This document shows positions 8,838 to 17,521 of a stretch of DNA of 64,000 nt, one piece after another. The stretch covers positions 1 through 64,000 of the forward strand of contig NZ_CAJNAT010000029.1 in assembly GCF_905220705.1 (NCBI RefSeq), given 5' to 3'. The notes under the pieces were generated by a model. That model did not search any database. It saw nothing but the letters and a program-made list of their open reading frames with translations, and was not told the origin of the DNA. The position numbers and the translations under genes were made by a program. The stretch comes from Paraburkholderia domus. GTDB taxonomy: Bacteria > Pseudomonadota > Gammaproteobacteria > Burkholderiales > Burkholderiaceae. Numbering within the stretch: position 1 is the first letter of the stretch; each line of letters opens with the position of its first letter.

Positions 8838-9113
8838 CTAGGGACGGCTCCCGGTGGGAAAGGGCCACTCTGCTGCGGGGCTCAGCGCTGTTTTAACTGC
8901 CACCGGATTTCGCACACTTTCTTGTGCGACCGCGATTTCTTCTTCCTCGTCGGAAGAGGCTTCTTCGCCAAACACCTGCTCGACGGTAAGCCCGTATTCA
9001 ATCACGCGCGCACGGACCTCATCGAGCACAGCCTGCAATTCCGCGAGTCGCGCTTCTTCAGCTTGCGCAGCGAGAGATTCGGCTTGCGCTTTGAGTTCAA
9101 GGTAGTTTGCCAT
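8838..9113 (-). CDS. H-NS-like protein with atypical C-terminus
   Basis: A 91-residue protein. The first 45 residues are a typical Burkholderiales H-NS/Bv3F oligomerisation helix (start MANYLELKAQ, then a heptad-like stretch ending EYGLTVEQVFG). An acidic linker follows (EEASSDEEEE). The usual family C-terminus has a YRDP-x-TG-x-TWSGRGR-like DNA-binding motif; here only RNP and EWPFPTGSRP remain recognisable. It has a good ribosome site (AAAGGCGG). It lies 67 bp upstream of the GTPase operon on the same strand and may be its first gene or a separate unit. It could silence this horizontally acquired block, or act as a modulator of other H-NS proteins if DNA binding is lost. Confidence 0.72.
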   Translation of the reverse strand: MANYLELKAQAESLAAQAEEARLAELQAVLDEVRARVIEYGLTVEQVFGEEASSDEEEEIAVAQESVRNPVAVKTALSPAAEWPFPTGSRP

Positions 9114-9206
9114 TTTGTGCCGCCTTTATAGGAGATTAAAAATGCCACTCACGCCGCAATATCGACTGCTTCTGAAAATTCTTTAATCTGTCGCGGAGAA
9201 TAACGA

Positions 9207-9234
9207 CGAGACGGGACATTTCGAGTCCCGCTCG
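9207..9234. other. Small inverted repeat between WYL and H-NS-like genes
   Basis: CGGGAC (9212-9217) and GTCCCG (9225-9230) form a perfect 6-bp stem with a 7-base loop, extended by CGAG/CTCG with a bulge. It lies 38 bp past the WYL gene stop on the minus strand. No T run follows on either strand, so it may be a weak terminator or an operator for the H-NS-like gene. Confidence 0.3.
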
Positions 9235-9271
9235 AATTTAAAATCGGATTGGCCGGCGCGTCGGGATTGAA

Positions 9272-10324
9272 TTACTGCCGGTAGATCTCCGCCAGCGCGC
9301 GTGCTTCCTGCGCAAACTCCGCGCGCAAACTCTGCGGCCCGATCACTTCCACGTACGGCCCAAACGAACGCAACCACCAGCGCAGGCGTTGGCTCAGCAC
9401 CGTGGTACCCTGCACTTCGAATCCATCGTCAGTCTGCCGGGCCTTCTGATCCGTAGCGAACGGCGTCTCCAGAAGGTGATTGCCGGCGCCATTCAGGAAC
9501 CGCAAGGTGAGCGTGACTTCGCCTTCGACCATGAAGTCGAACTGCCGCTGCTGCTTCACATAGTCGTCAAGCTTGAAGGTGCGCGGATACGAAAATGACT
9601 CCAGCATCATCTTCGCGCTGTCCAGACGGTCCAGCCGGTACATCGTCGGATTCGGACGGCCTTCCGTGCCGCCGATCAGGTAGACAAGGCCGCCTACCTC
9701 GACGAGGCCGAGCGGCAAGATGACCTTGCACTTGTCATTGGTCACATTGGAGCGCGGGCGGTAGACGATTTCGAGCTTGCGTTCGTGAAAGAGTGCCTGG
9801 GAAACGATGGCGAAGATCTCGGCATCGATCTGCGGGTAGCGCAGCGCGAACCCGCTGTTCTCCACCGCGACTTTGTCCGCCCATCGTCTGTAACGGCGCT
9901 CGTCCTCCGTCACCGCCGCTTCGAGACGCTTGTCCGCGACCTCGAACAGGTCGGCCAGCGCTTCGGCGACGAGGGTCGGGATCTGCCGCGACGTGAAGCT
10001 ACGTAGCATATGCAGGGCCAGCGCCTCCTCTCGCGTCATGATCGCGCCGGATTTCCCCGCCATGCCGCCCGCGCCGGCGCCTTTGCGCCAGTACCAGGCC
10101 GCGCCGCGTTTCTCCATGTCGACGATGCCCTCGAGCTGCAGCCTCTCCAGACGCCGTTGCACCGTTTTGATAACGGGCGCGTCAGACTCGATGATCTCCA
10201 GCCTTTTGTGGACCGCTGGCGTGCTGAGATACTGATTGCTCGACCCGGCATTGGGCAATACGCTAATGATCTTGCTATCAAGAATATCCATGCGGGAGAA
10301 CGTTCGATGAGTTGTAGGCTGCAT
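9272..10324 (-). CDS. WYL-domain transcriptional regulator
   Basis: A 350-residue protein. The N-terminal ~85 residues look like a winged helix (VIKTVQRRLERLQLEGIV). A WYL domain follows (about 170-265: a KLEIVYRPR strand, then GLVEVGGLVYLIGG and MYRLDRLDSA) and then a WCX-like C-terminal domain (about 270-350). WYL proteins act as ligand-sensing repressors or activators and commonly control phage-defence loci. The start at 10324 has AGGA just upstream; an internal ATG at 10291 lacks such a site. It lies upstream of the H-NS-like gene and the GTPase operon on the same strand, and I infer that it regulates them. Confidence 0.88.
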   Translation of the reverse strand: MQPTTHRTFSRMDILDSKIISVLPNAGSSNQYLSTPAVHKRLEIIESDAPVIKTVQRRLERLQLEGIVDMEKRGAAWYWRKGAGAGGMAGKSGAIMTREEALALHMLRSFTSRQIPTLVAEALADLFEVADKRLEAAVTEDERRYRRWADKVAVENSGFALRYPQIDAEIFAIVSQALFHERKLEIVYRPRSNVTNDKCKVILPLGLVEVGGLVYLIGGTEGRPNPTMYRLDRLDSAKMMLESFSYPRTFKLDDYVKQQRQFDFMVEGEVTLTLRFLNGAGNHLLETPFATDQKARQTDDGFEVQGTTVLSQRLRWWLRSFGPYVEVIGPQSLRAEFAQEARALAEIYRQ

Positions 10325-10386
10325 GACATCCTGGTTAACGGCGACGCGCGGCGAATCTTAAGCGGATGCACCAAAGATTGGATTTC

Positions 10387-11316
10387 TTATTTGGCGTCAA
10401 TGGTTTGCGTGCCGTTCAGATTGCCGGCGAGGCATCGCACGTCATAGCCGATCATGAATAGCGACGCTTCAAATGCATGGAGGCGCGAGTGTGGTTGTGC
10501 GCTCAACAATTGCGGAGCCTGTCTGAGCAGGTCTTCCGCGATCCAGCCAAGCCGTAGCTTGGCCGATGCCCAACGGGCCGGCATGTCGGGCTGGGTGTAG
10601 TGCATCAAGGCACCTTTGGAAATCAGCGGCCCGGTATGCAGGCCGATCAATTTACGGCGCGCGGAGGCGTCCATGGTCGGGAACAGAAGCCGAGCCGGAA
10701 CCTGCCGCCATGCACGCCGAGTTTTGATGCGGAATAGTTCGACGAGAGAGGCCATTGCGGCCGCCACGCGCGAGTCGTAAATCGGCAGCCCATCATCCGA
10801 TGCCAATGCATAGACCTTGGTCAGCATCGAGTTGACGTCTTCGATCGCACCAAGTTGGTCGAGACGCCCGCTGCTCAGGCGAAACGCCTCACGCGCTGCC
10901 TTGAGATAGGTGACGAGTTGTCCGCTCGCGCGTTTTGCCTCAAGGAATGGCCGCGCACCGACGCTGATATTCCGCTCGCCGCCCCACTCAAGGATCGCGT
11001 GGCACGCTCGCATCGCGGCCTCGTCCGACTCGCTTGCCAGCGCCGCCCTCAATGTCTCTGCGAGACGCTTGAGGCTGCGCGCCGTGCTATCCCAGCACAG
11101 CGATTTCACTGACGATCCCCTATCATCGGTCCAGTCAGCGCGCCAGACATAGGTGTCGATGACGCCGTCAAAGCCGTGCACGGTCTTGACAACGCCCTGG
11201 GGCACGCGCGCCGAACTGCCGATGTCCAACTCGATCGGCACGCGGCCTGCAAAGCCGGCGAGCCACGTGACGAATTCAGCGACCTCGGCGTCGTCTAGAA
11301 ATTGTTTCTGGTTCAT
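10387..11316 (-). CDS. Unrecognised 309-residue protein
   Basis: I do not recognise this protein. It has no signal peptide and no transmembrane segment, and appears soluble and alpha/beta. Visible features are an Arg/Lys/Ala-rich central helical region, a segment DGLPIYDSRVAAAM around residue 180 that looks conserved, and a C-terminal Ala/Leu-rich part with GWIAEDLLRQ. The YDSRVAAA-like segment may bind a helix or nucleic acid, but no catalytic motif is evident. It lies 62 bp upstream of the WYL regulator on the same strand and 171 bp after the Sir2 gene, so it may belong to the same accessory block. Confidence 0.6.
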   Translation of the reverse strand: MNQKQFLDDAEVAEFVTWLAGFAGRVPIELDIGSSARVPQGVVKTVHGFDGVIDTYVWRADWTDDRGSSVKSLCWDSTARSLKRLAETLRAALASESDEAAMRACHAILEWGGERNISVGARPFLEAKRASGQLVTYLKAAREAFRLSSGRLDQLGAIEDVNSMLTKVYALASDDGLPIYDSRVAAAMASLVELFRIKTRRAWRQVPARLLFPTMDASARRKLIGLHTGPLISKGALMHYTQPDMPARWASAKLRLGWIAEDLLRQAPQLLSAQPHSRLHAFEASLFMIGYDVRCLAGNLNGTQTIDAK

Positions 11317-11487
11317 CTGGTTGGTGCCTCTCTGATCAAATACGTCGCATGGCGAGCGGATCTTGCGGTCCTTACATTGCGCCGCGACAGCCTTATATCG
11401 GCGTCAGAGGTGACTTCTTTAGGCAGAGCCTCGAAACACAGCATGTCCCGATGCGTTGTGCGATCGGCTAGCGGCTGATCCTTATCG

Positions 11488-12306
11488 CTATGCGCCTAGT
11501 GCCGCGTCTATCAGCGTCAATACGTCTAGCGCGCGCCCTTCCAAACCGATCCCGATTGCAGGATCGATCAGCGGCTCGCGGGCATTGATGCGAATGACGC
11601 GAGGGCCGTGCCGCTCGCTGAAGCGCCGAACCGTAGGCAGTGCCGTGCCCGCGCCCACCTCCAGAACAACGAGGCGCTTGACCGACGCAAGCCACCGGGC
11701 ACGGCGCGCCGCCTGCGCGTCAGCACGGGACGACAGCCACGCCGAGTCCCAAAACATCAGGATATTCGGCCTCGACACCGCGCCGCAGTGTTTGCACCGC
11801 GGCAACGGACCGGTGTGGCGGCATGCGCGCTCGTCTACCTGCGGCACGAAGTCCGCCGCCGAATCAATACGCGACGAACAAGGTTCGGTGCACTGCAAGT
11901 AATGAATCGAGCCGTGATGCTCCTCGGTCCGGCCCTCTGCGAAAGCCGCCCGTTGGAAGTGTCCGTCCACGTTGCTCGTGAAGACAAACGCACCGCGCTC
12001 CGCGCGCTCGCCCCAACGTTTAAGAATCGCAAAGCCTGGATGCGGTTCGGTCTCGCGATAAAGTTGCAGGCGGTGTCCGTAGAAGCCCCACGCGAGCTCC
12101 GGCTCGTCTTCGAAGGCGCGTGGGTTCGCAATGGACTGAAAATCCCGCTTTGCCTCGGCAAGCGCCGGGTAAGCACGCCACAATCCCGCATTGCCGCGAA
12201 AATCCGGCAAGCCCGAGTCGACGCCCATCCCCGCACCCGCCGTGACGAGCAGACCATCTGCGTCGCGTAGCCACGCGACGGCTTGCTGCACGCGCACGTC
12301 CTGCAT
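11488..12306 (-). CDS. Sir2-family NAD-dependent protein deacylase
   Basis: A 272-residue sirtuin. The NAD-binding motif GAGMGVDSGLPDFRG is near the N-terminus, TSNVDGHF in the middle, and the catalytic His lies in EEHHGS. A zinc ribbon is given by C-x3-C (CTEPC) and C-x2-C (CKHC). The C-terminus has GAGTALPTVR and RINAREP in place of the usual VGTSL and N. The start at 12306 is chosen because AGGGA lies 6 bases upstream; a longer frame exists. It would remove acyl groups from lysines, giving nicotinamide and O-acyl-ADP-ribose. It is a canonical sirtuin rather than a defence-type Sir2 NADase, judging by the intact zinc ribbon, though its neighbours are defence-like. Confidence 0.9.
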   Translation of the reverse strand: MQDVRVQQAVAWLRDADGLLVTAGAGMGVDSGLPDFRGNAGLWRAYPALAEAKRDFQSIANPRAFEDEPELAWGFYGHRLQLYRETEPHPGFAILKRWGERAERGAFVFTSNVDGHFQRAAFAEGRTEEHHGSIHYLQCTEPCSSRIDSAADFVPQVDERACRHTGPLPRCKHCGAVSRPNILMFWDSAWLSSRADAQAARRARWLASVKRLVVLEVGAGTALPTVRRFSERHGPRVIRINAREPLIDPAIGIGLEGRALDVLTLIDAALGA

Positions 12307-12388
12307 TGAGGTTCCCTCCAAGTCTTTGAATGACGAATACCGTCCCATCCGGTATTCGCGCCCAGGTTCCGCTCAACGCGACACCAGT

Positions 12389-12419
12389 GCCATTGGCCGT
12401 CATGCTAGCGCGCCATTGG
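12389..12419. promoter_or_regulatory. Direct repeats GCCATTGG in the sir2/glxA-like divergent region
   Basis: GCCATTGG occurs at 12389-12396 and again at 12412-12419, so the copies are 23 bp apart start to start, close to two helical turns. They sit in the 273-bp region between the divergent Sir2 and GlxA-like AraC genes. AraC-family proteins typically bind direct repeats with this phasing, so this is a plausible autoregulatory site. No clear -10/-35 pair was identified. Confidence 0.3.
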
Positions 12420-12579
12420 GACAATCAATGTCTCGATACGACGGCGTGCCGCCAAAAAATGCATGGGACAGCCGTTGTCCGAAAGCGCCGCTATCTTCTC
12501 GCCGTGCCGACGTCGAACCACGCCGGTGTTCAAGATAACTCCGCTTTGAAAGGACACGAAACTGCTCGATACAAACACA

Positions 12580-13515
12580 GTGAAGCACATTGGCATTGCC
12601 TTGTTCAACGGCTTTGCGCTCCCCGAGGCGGCGTCTATCGTCGAAGCATTTCATTCGGCGAATACCCTTGCTGACAGCGTGCCACACAGTGTCACACGCT
12701 ATGACGTACGGCTGTTATCAACGACCGGCGGCCGCATCGCCAGTTCGTCGCTCGTGTTTGTCTGGACTGACAGTGTGGAGGCGCTCCGCCATGCAGACAA
12801 CTTCGATGCGCTGTTCATTGCAGGCGGCGAAGGGGTACATAACGCGACTGGCGATGAGCGGTTGCTGACGTGGCTGCGCCGCGCGTATTGCCGCAGCGAA
12901 TTGGTGCTCCCTATCGCGGAGGGGCGGTTCCTGCTCGAAGCAGCCGGGTTTGCCCATCCATCCAATAGCGGACGCGACGACGGGTCCATGCCATACGGCA
13001 GCCGTCGCCCAGGCCTCGAGCCGCAAGCGTCACTTGACGTATCGAACCCACTGCAGACCGCGTTGAGTGTCATCCAGGATGATCTCGGCGCGGAGATCGC
13101 GCGTAAAACCGCCGAGTGCGTCGCGCCGCCCGCAACGACGCACTTCACATCGACCCTGCGTAGAACGGCCTCGCCATCCGTCAGCGAACGAATCCGGGAC
13201 TCCGCGCACTGGCTCGAGGCAAACAGCGGCCGGCCGGTTGCCATTGACGAAGCAGCGCAACTCTCGGCCATGAGCGAGCGTAATTTCCTGCGACGCTTCA
13301 AGGCGGAAATGGGCGTGACGCCGTCGGATTATCTGGCGTATGTCCGGCTTGATAGGAGTTGCCGACTCCTTATCGAGACGACGCTTCCGGTCGACAAGAT
13401 TGCCCGTCGTTGCGGCGTAGGCAGCGGTGGGCAACTAGCGAAGCTTTTTCGCAAGCACCTGGCGGTAACCCCCACCGAATACCGTGCGAGCAAACGTCCA
13501 TCAGGCGCTTGGTGA
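12580..13515 (+). CDS. GlxA-type AraC regulator with DJ-1/PfpI-like domain
   Basis: A 311-residue protein starting at GTG without a clear ribosome site. Residues 1-130 resemble the DJ-1/PfpI glutamine amidotransferase-like domain of GlxA regulators (IGIALFNGFALPEAA; FIAGGEG). The nucleophile-elbow cysteine of the enzyme family is not evident, and the part between about 130 and 165 looks shortened. The C-terminal ~110 residues are a clear AraC double helix-turn-helix (IDEAAQLSAMSERNFLRRF, then VDKIARRCGVGSGGQLAKLFR). This class usually senses a small amine or metabolite and activates neighbouring catabolic genes. No obvious target operon is next to it; the Sir2 gene is divergent. Confidence 0.85.
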   Translation: MKHIGIALFNGFALPEAASIVEAFHSANTLADSVPHSVTRYDVRLLSTTGGRIASSSLVFVWTDSVEALRHADNFDALFIAGGEGVHNATGDERLLTWLRRAYCRSELVLPIAEGRFLLEAAGFAHPSNSGRDDGSMPYGSRRPGLEPQASLDVSNPLQTALSVIQDDLGAEIARKTAECVAPPATTHFTSTLRRTASPSVSERIRDSAHWLEANSGRPVAIDEAAQLSAMSERNFLRRFKAEMGVTPSDYLAYVRLDRSCRLLIETTLPVDKIARRCGVGSGGQLAKLFRKHLAVTPTEYRASKRPSGAW

Positions 13516-13670
13516 CAGCGCGTCCCTCAGAAGCGATCGATCAGGTTCAAAACGCGACGGCGATCGACCGCTTTTTGCAGGCATGCAAGACATTGCGGAT
13601 CTATCGGACACGATTTGACTCCATGGGCCGCCACACTATCAATCTACTGAACAGCAAGGAGAGCGACAGT

Positions 13671-14198
13671 ATGCGAAATCTCAATTCAAACGCACTTGAA
13701 ATCGCGGCACGTCGCGGCAGTCAGCCGGTGCGCGCCGACGGCGCCGCGTTGCGCATCGGCCTGCGGTTGTGGGGTTTTGTCGAATCCGAGGTCAATACGT
13801 GGATTCCGAATCTGCCGACACTCGACGGATTGCTCTCCTGGGAGATCGCCCGGCAGCGGGACGGCGACGGTGCCGGCATGATCATCCACCTGGTCAAGTC
13901 CTCGTCGAACGCGTTGGGATCATTCTGCTGGAACTGCGTGGGCGCCAACGAAGCTATTCGAGCGTCGGCAAATGCAGCACGCGTCGAAGCCGCGTTGTTT
14001 TCCGGCGATGAGCGCCGCTTGCCCGCCGTCCGATCCGGACTCTGGGCGATGGCAGGCACTCGTCCGGTAGAAACCGCACTCCATACCCTAGCCCATGCAG
14101 TCATCGTTCCGCGACTCATGCATGAACGCGCGCGCCAGAAAGTCGGTGCGGTTCGCGTGGCGCCGCGGCGCGTCGTTCTAACGGCCGCGGCGACGTGA
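13671..14198 (+). CDS. Unrecognised 175-residue protein
   Basis: I do not recognise this protein. The start at 13671 has AAGGAG about 10 bases upstream, which is the best reason to accept the gene. It contains a central hydrophobic stretch (MIIHLVKSSSNALGSFCW) that is too polar to be a convincing membrane helix, and an Ala/Arg-rich C-terminus (VAPRRVVLTAAAT). There are only two cysteines, both in FCWNC. It lies 155 bp after the GlxA-like gene on the same strand. The codon use looks like real coding sequence. Confidence 0.5.
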   Translation: MRNLNSNALEIAARRGSQPVRADGAALRIGLRLWGFVESEVNTWIPNLPTLDGLLSWEIARQRDGDGAGMIIHLVKSSSNALGSFCWNCVGANEAIRASANAARVEAALFSGDERRLPAVRSGLWAMAGTRPVETALHTLAHAVIVPRLMHERARQKVGAVRVAPRRVVLTAAAT

Positions 14199-14439
14199 CT
14201 GTCATGCTTGCATAGCCCGGTCTTTATAGACTTGGTTTTCGGTTTGATAAGCATCGAGCAGACACAGACAGTTAGTTGCATTATTCAGACTTTGCTTTGA
14301 ACCATAAGAGTGAGCCGTTAGCCCGAACCTGACGCACTAGCTGTTACCTTCGCGAGCGAGTCGAGCGATAACTCGTTCGTCGACACGTTCACTTCGCCTT
14401 CCAGATGGAAACATGCCTCAACCACCGCGTTCGCCGGAG

Positions 14440-14987
14440 ACGACCGAATGCGGTCCTCCTCGGACTTTGGATGGGCATTGAATCAGTAGCGTACTGCAGG
14501 ACAGCCGTGCACCGGCTGTCTCGAGGTCGGGAATGCGTTCCACCACTGGTGCCCGCGCCGAATCTGGACGGGCCAGTCTCTCGGTGTTGAAATGCTATGC
14601 GCAGACAAGCCGGTGACCGCGCGCGGCGACAGCCAGGTGCCGAGGTCTTTACTGATCTGCCGAGTCGGCATGCGCATACCGGAAGAGTTCGATCGCCTCT
14701 ACGGTCGTCTTCGCCTCCCGCAAACGCTCACCGTCAGGGAGCCCAAGAATGGCGGCGAGATCCGGCTGCCCAACCTGCCGCGCAACCTTCGCCAGCCGTC
14801 GGCGAATTCCGCCGAGGACGCCGCGGACCGACTGCCCTGCCCCAATACGGTCCGACAGGTAGCGTTCCACGGCCTTGCGGACCGGCATGCCGGCGTACCA
14901 GGCGCGCAGCATCGCCAGTTCATCGGCGTCGGGGAAATCCACGGGGCGCGGTTCGGGTGAAGGGGTCGGGGTCAGGCGCGTTTTCAT
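14440..14987 (-). pseudogene. Decayed tyrosine recombinase/integrase (N-terminal part)
   Basis: Three reading frames together give the N-terminal region of a Burkholderiales phage-type integrase. Frame one (14987-14649) starts MKTRLTPTP and contains AWYAGMPVRKAVERYL and RLAKVARQVGQPDLAAILG. Frame two (about 14660-14500) continues with WLSPRAVTGLSAHSI and GHQWWNAF. A third frame supplies PDLETAGARL, matching the family's IPGLG-AGAR segment. At least two frameshifts are therefore present, and the catalytic C-terminal domain is missing. The IS5-type element begins 49 bp upstream of the start codon. The gene is a relic, possibly marking an old island edge. Continuity was inferred from memory of the family pattern. 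Confidence 0.7.
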
Positions 14988-15035
14988 AGAGGCCAGTTTG
15001 GCACAGGAATCGCGCTATTTTGATAAGAATACTTA

Positions 15036-16517
15036 GTCGACCCTGAACAATTCATTTCCCGCGCGGCCGACGTCACACCATCACGTCGGCGGCGATGCAG
15101 CGGTTGACCAAAGCAGCGAGAATAAAGACGCAAAAAAGCCGCAGCTTCCTCAGGATCATGCGGAGGTTGTGGCCGGCGCCGCACAGCACCGCGTGCATCG
15201 CATCGCCCAGCGCACCCTTGAGCCAGTTCCTGTCGAGTTTTCCGTCAGCCTTCATGTGACCGATGGCTGGCTCGATGGCACTTCGCCGTCTGATCATCGC
15301 GCGCAGTCCGCGTGTGATGCCCCGCCGCAAGCCCGGGTGATAGATCTTCACGCCGTCGACCGCGACACCCTTGTAGCCACGGTCGACGATGGCGACTTCC
15401 GGCGTGGCGTCGCACAGGATTGCCGCCTGTTCCAGTGCCTCAGCCAACGTATGACCGTCGTACGGATTGCCCGGCATCGAGCGCATGCCAACCACCAGTC
15501 CTTCCTTGTGAGTCGTCGTGATCGACACTTTCACTCCGAATTCGTACGGCTTGCGGGCCTTTCCTTTGGCCAGACATTCGACTTCAGGCGCGTGGAGCGC
15601 ATAAAGCTTGTTCTTGTCTTTCGGCTTCTGCGCCAGGATGCGCTTCGTGCGCGCAATCAGCTCCATCAATGCAGCGCGGCCTGGGTCGGCCACCTGGGCG
15701 ACCTGCCGCTCCACGTCGCGCATCACCCGTCCAACGCGTGAACGCAGCGTGCGCAGTGCTTTCCTCATGCGTTTGTACTGCTTCGCGTGAGCGTAGCGGC
15801 CAATCTGCAGCGCCAGACGCGGCGCCTCGCGGTTGTAGTTCTGCCTCAGCTTCAAGCCGTGTCGCGCCGCAGCCTTCACCAGATGTTCGCGACACCGCTC
15901 GATCAATCGTGAATCGGTTGGATGGGCGACCGCCTTCTCCATCACCGTTGTGTCGACGATCACCCGCTTCACGCTCGCGGCCTTGATCACGCCGGCACGT
16001 TTCGCTGCTTCGATCGTCTCGGCCAGCAACTCTTCAACGCCGGCTTCGCCCAGTCGTTTGCGCCAGCGCGTCAGGCTCGACGGGTCGATCGATGGTTCGG
16101 TCTGCAAATAGGTCTCGCCGGTGAACACCTGCCAGTACGGGTTCTCCACCCATTGCCAGACGACCTCTTCGTCGGACAGATCGAACGCATGCTGCAAATA
16201 CAGCAGCCCCGCAATCAGGCGCGGCGAACTCGCTGGTCGACCCTTGCGCGACACGAAGCTCTCGCTCATTGATGCGCCCAATCGTTCCCAGTTGATCAGG
16301 TCGGCCAAACCGACCAACGGATGCTTCAGGTTGATCTGTTCTCGCAGCGGTTGCCGGAAGAAATCTCCCTCCGGCACAGGCGTCTTTGGACCCATCTGCA
16401 CCTCGTCGAAAAATGCAGGATTCTCGCGTTAATGTGCCAGGTTCCTGCAAATCTCACAACACCATTTCGGCCTCAAATCTCCGCCGCACGAGGCTCTCCG
16501 AATTGTTCAGGGTCGAC
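15036..16517 (-). mobile_element. IS5-family insertion sequence, apparently complete
   Basis: The element is 1482 bp. The ends are perfect 18-bp inverted repeats GTCGACCCTGAACAATTC (15036-15053 and 16500-16517). The six bases TACTTA flank both ends (15030-15035 and 16518-16523), consistent with a target-site duplication, although part of the match could be chance. One transposase gene fills the interior. The intact ends and flanking repeat suggest a recent insertion. Confidence 0.85.
15073..16401 (-). CDS. IS5-family transposase
   Basis: A 442-residue DDE transposase. The N-terminal part has the IS5 signature region (LIAGLLYLQHAFDLSDEEV and SSLTRWRKRLG). The catalytic acidic residues are visible in VIVDTTVMEKA, AIVDRGYKG and RRSAIEPAIGHMK. 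The C-terminal H-x-K-x-D-G-x-L-x-R motif of the family is present (HMKADGKLDRNWLKG). The frame is uninterrupted from start to stop, so the element may be active. Confidence 0.93.
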   Translation of the reverse strand: MQMGPKTPVPEGDFFRQPLREQINLKHPLVGLADLINWERLGASMSESFVSRKGRPASSPRLIAGLLYLQHAFDLSDEEVVWQWVENPYWQVFTGETYLQTEPSIDPSSLTRWRKRLGEAGVEELLAETIEAAKRAGVIKAASVKRVIVDTTVMEKAVAHPTDSRLIERCREHLVKAAARHGLKLRQNYNREAPRLALQIGRYAHAKQYKRMRKALRTLRSRVGRVMRDVERQVAQVADPGRAALMELIARTKRILAQKPKDKNKLYALHAPEVECLAKGKARKPYEFGVKVSITTTHKEGLVVGMRSMPGNPYDGHTLAEALEQAAILCDATPEVAIVDRGYKGVAVDGVKIYHPGLRRGITRGLRAMIRRRSAIEPAIGHMKADGKLDRNWLKGALGDAMHAVLCGAGHNLRMILRKLRLFCVFILAALVNRCIAADVMV

Positions 16518-16624
16518 TACTTATCTCAATAGATCTATCTTTACGCACCATTTGGGCAACTAGCGGTTTGAACAACTCGGTGGAAGCACTCTTCGCTGCC
16601 CTACGCGTGTCTGGTTAGACGCAT

Positions 16625-17395
16625 TCAGCGAAATTCGGCATGCCGCTTTTCTCGAAAGGCCCTGACACCTTCTGCGGCGTCGGGCGTGCCTTTGCACACC
16701 GAGGCCGCGAATTCATGTGCAATCTCGGCCTGACCCGATTCGACCAGGCGCAATAGCCGCTTGCCAACTGAAAGAGATGCACTGGACCGGCACTGAAGGA
16801 GCGCGCAGATTTCGGATACGCGCACATCAAGCTGTTCGCGCGACAGTGCCTCGTTGATAATTCCCCATTCGGCGGCCCGTGCAGCCGTGATCGGCTCGCC
16901 GAGCAGTACGAGTTCTCGCGAGCGGCTGGCGCCGATCAAGTCCGAAAGCCGCTGGCATCCCATCCAGCCTGGAATCGCACCTACAGACGCCTCGGGAAAG
17001 CCAAGCATCGCGTCAGTAGACGCGTATCTGAAATCGCAGGACAGCGCGAGTTCCAAGCCCCCACCAAGCGCACTGCCAGAAAGCACCGAAATAGTCGGAA
17101 CGTCGAGTTCCGCGATACGCCGAAACACGCGGTTTCCGGCCCGAATGAAACGGCTGCCCATACCTTCAGGGTCAACATCCCCCCACTCTCCGATATCGGC
17201 ACCGCTGCAAAAAAAACGTGTACTTTCCGAGCGGATCACCGCCACGCGTACGTCTCTCGCGTTCTCGATCTGCGCGAGAGCAAGATCAATCTCGGCGAGC
17301 ATTGCCAACGACAGGGCGTTGTGCCGCGCGACGCAGTCGAGCGTGATCGTGGCGACGCGATTGTCAATGTGGAAGTGGATGCTGGATCTCGACAT
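16625..17395 (-). CDS. Enoyl-CoA hydratase/isomerase family protein
   Basis: A 256-residue crotonase-fold protein, a normal length for the family. The start is placed at 17395 (MSRSSIHF); an upstream TTG frame adds 35 residues of unlikely sequence. The first oxyanion-hole region is CSGADIGEW, the second is SGSALGGGLELALSCDF, and a candidate catalytic Glu lies in GFPEASVG. It would hydrate or isomerise a 2-enoyl-CoA thioester in the cytosol. It is the last gene of a long minus-strand run that also contains a MaoC-type hydratase, so the run encodes two hydratases of different folds. The substrate cannot be told from sequence. Confidence 0.9.
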   Translation of the reverse strand: MSRSSIHFHIDNRVATITLDCVARHNALSLAMLAEIDLALAQIENARDVRVAVIRSESTRFFCSGADIGEWGDVDPEGMGSRFIRAGNRVFRRIAELDVPTISVLSGSALGGGLELALSCDFRYASTDAMLGFPEASVGAIPGWMGCQRLSDLIGASRSRELVLLGEPITAARAAEWGIINEALSREQLDVRVSEICALLQCRSSASLSVGKRLLRLVESGQAEIAHEFAASVCKGTPDAAEGVRAFREKRHAEFR

Positions 17396-17521
17396 TAGAA
17401 TGGAAAGTTCTTTTGCGGTGTTTAGTCGAAGCTTGCGAAACCGGGCCGCTAGTAGTGAGTGACGGGCTTCCCCGTTAGCGCCCGGAAACACGAAAACCAA
17501 GCAACAATCCGGCTGGGAGTC

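Noticed and set aside
11488..12306. Sir2 as a defence NADase effector
   Set aside because: It has the zinc ribbon and catalytic His of ordinary deacylases and no fused sensor domain.
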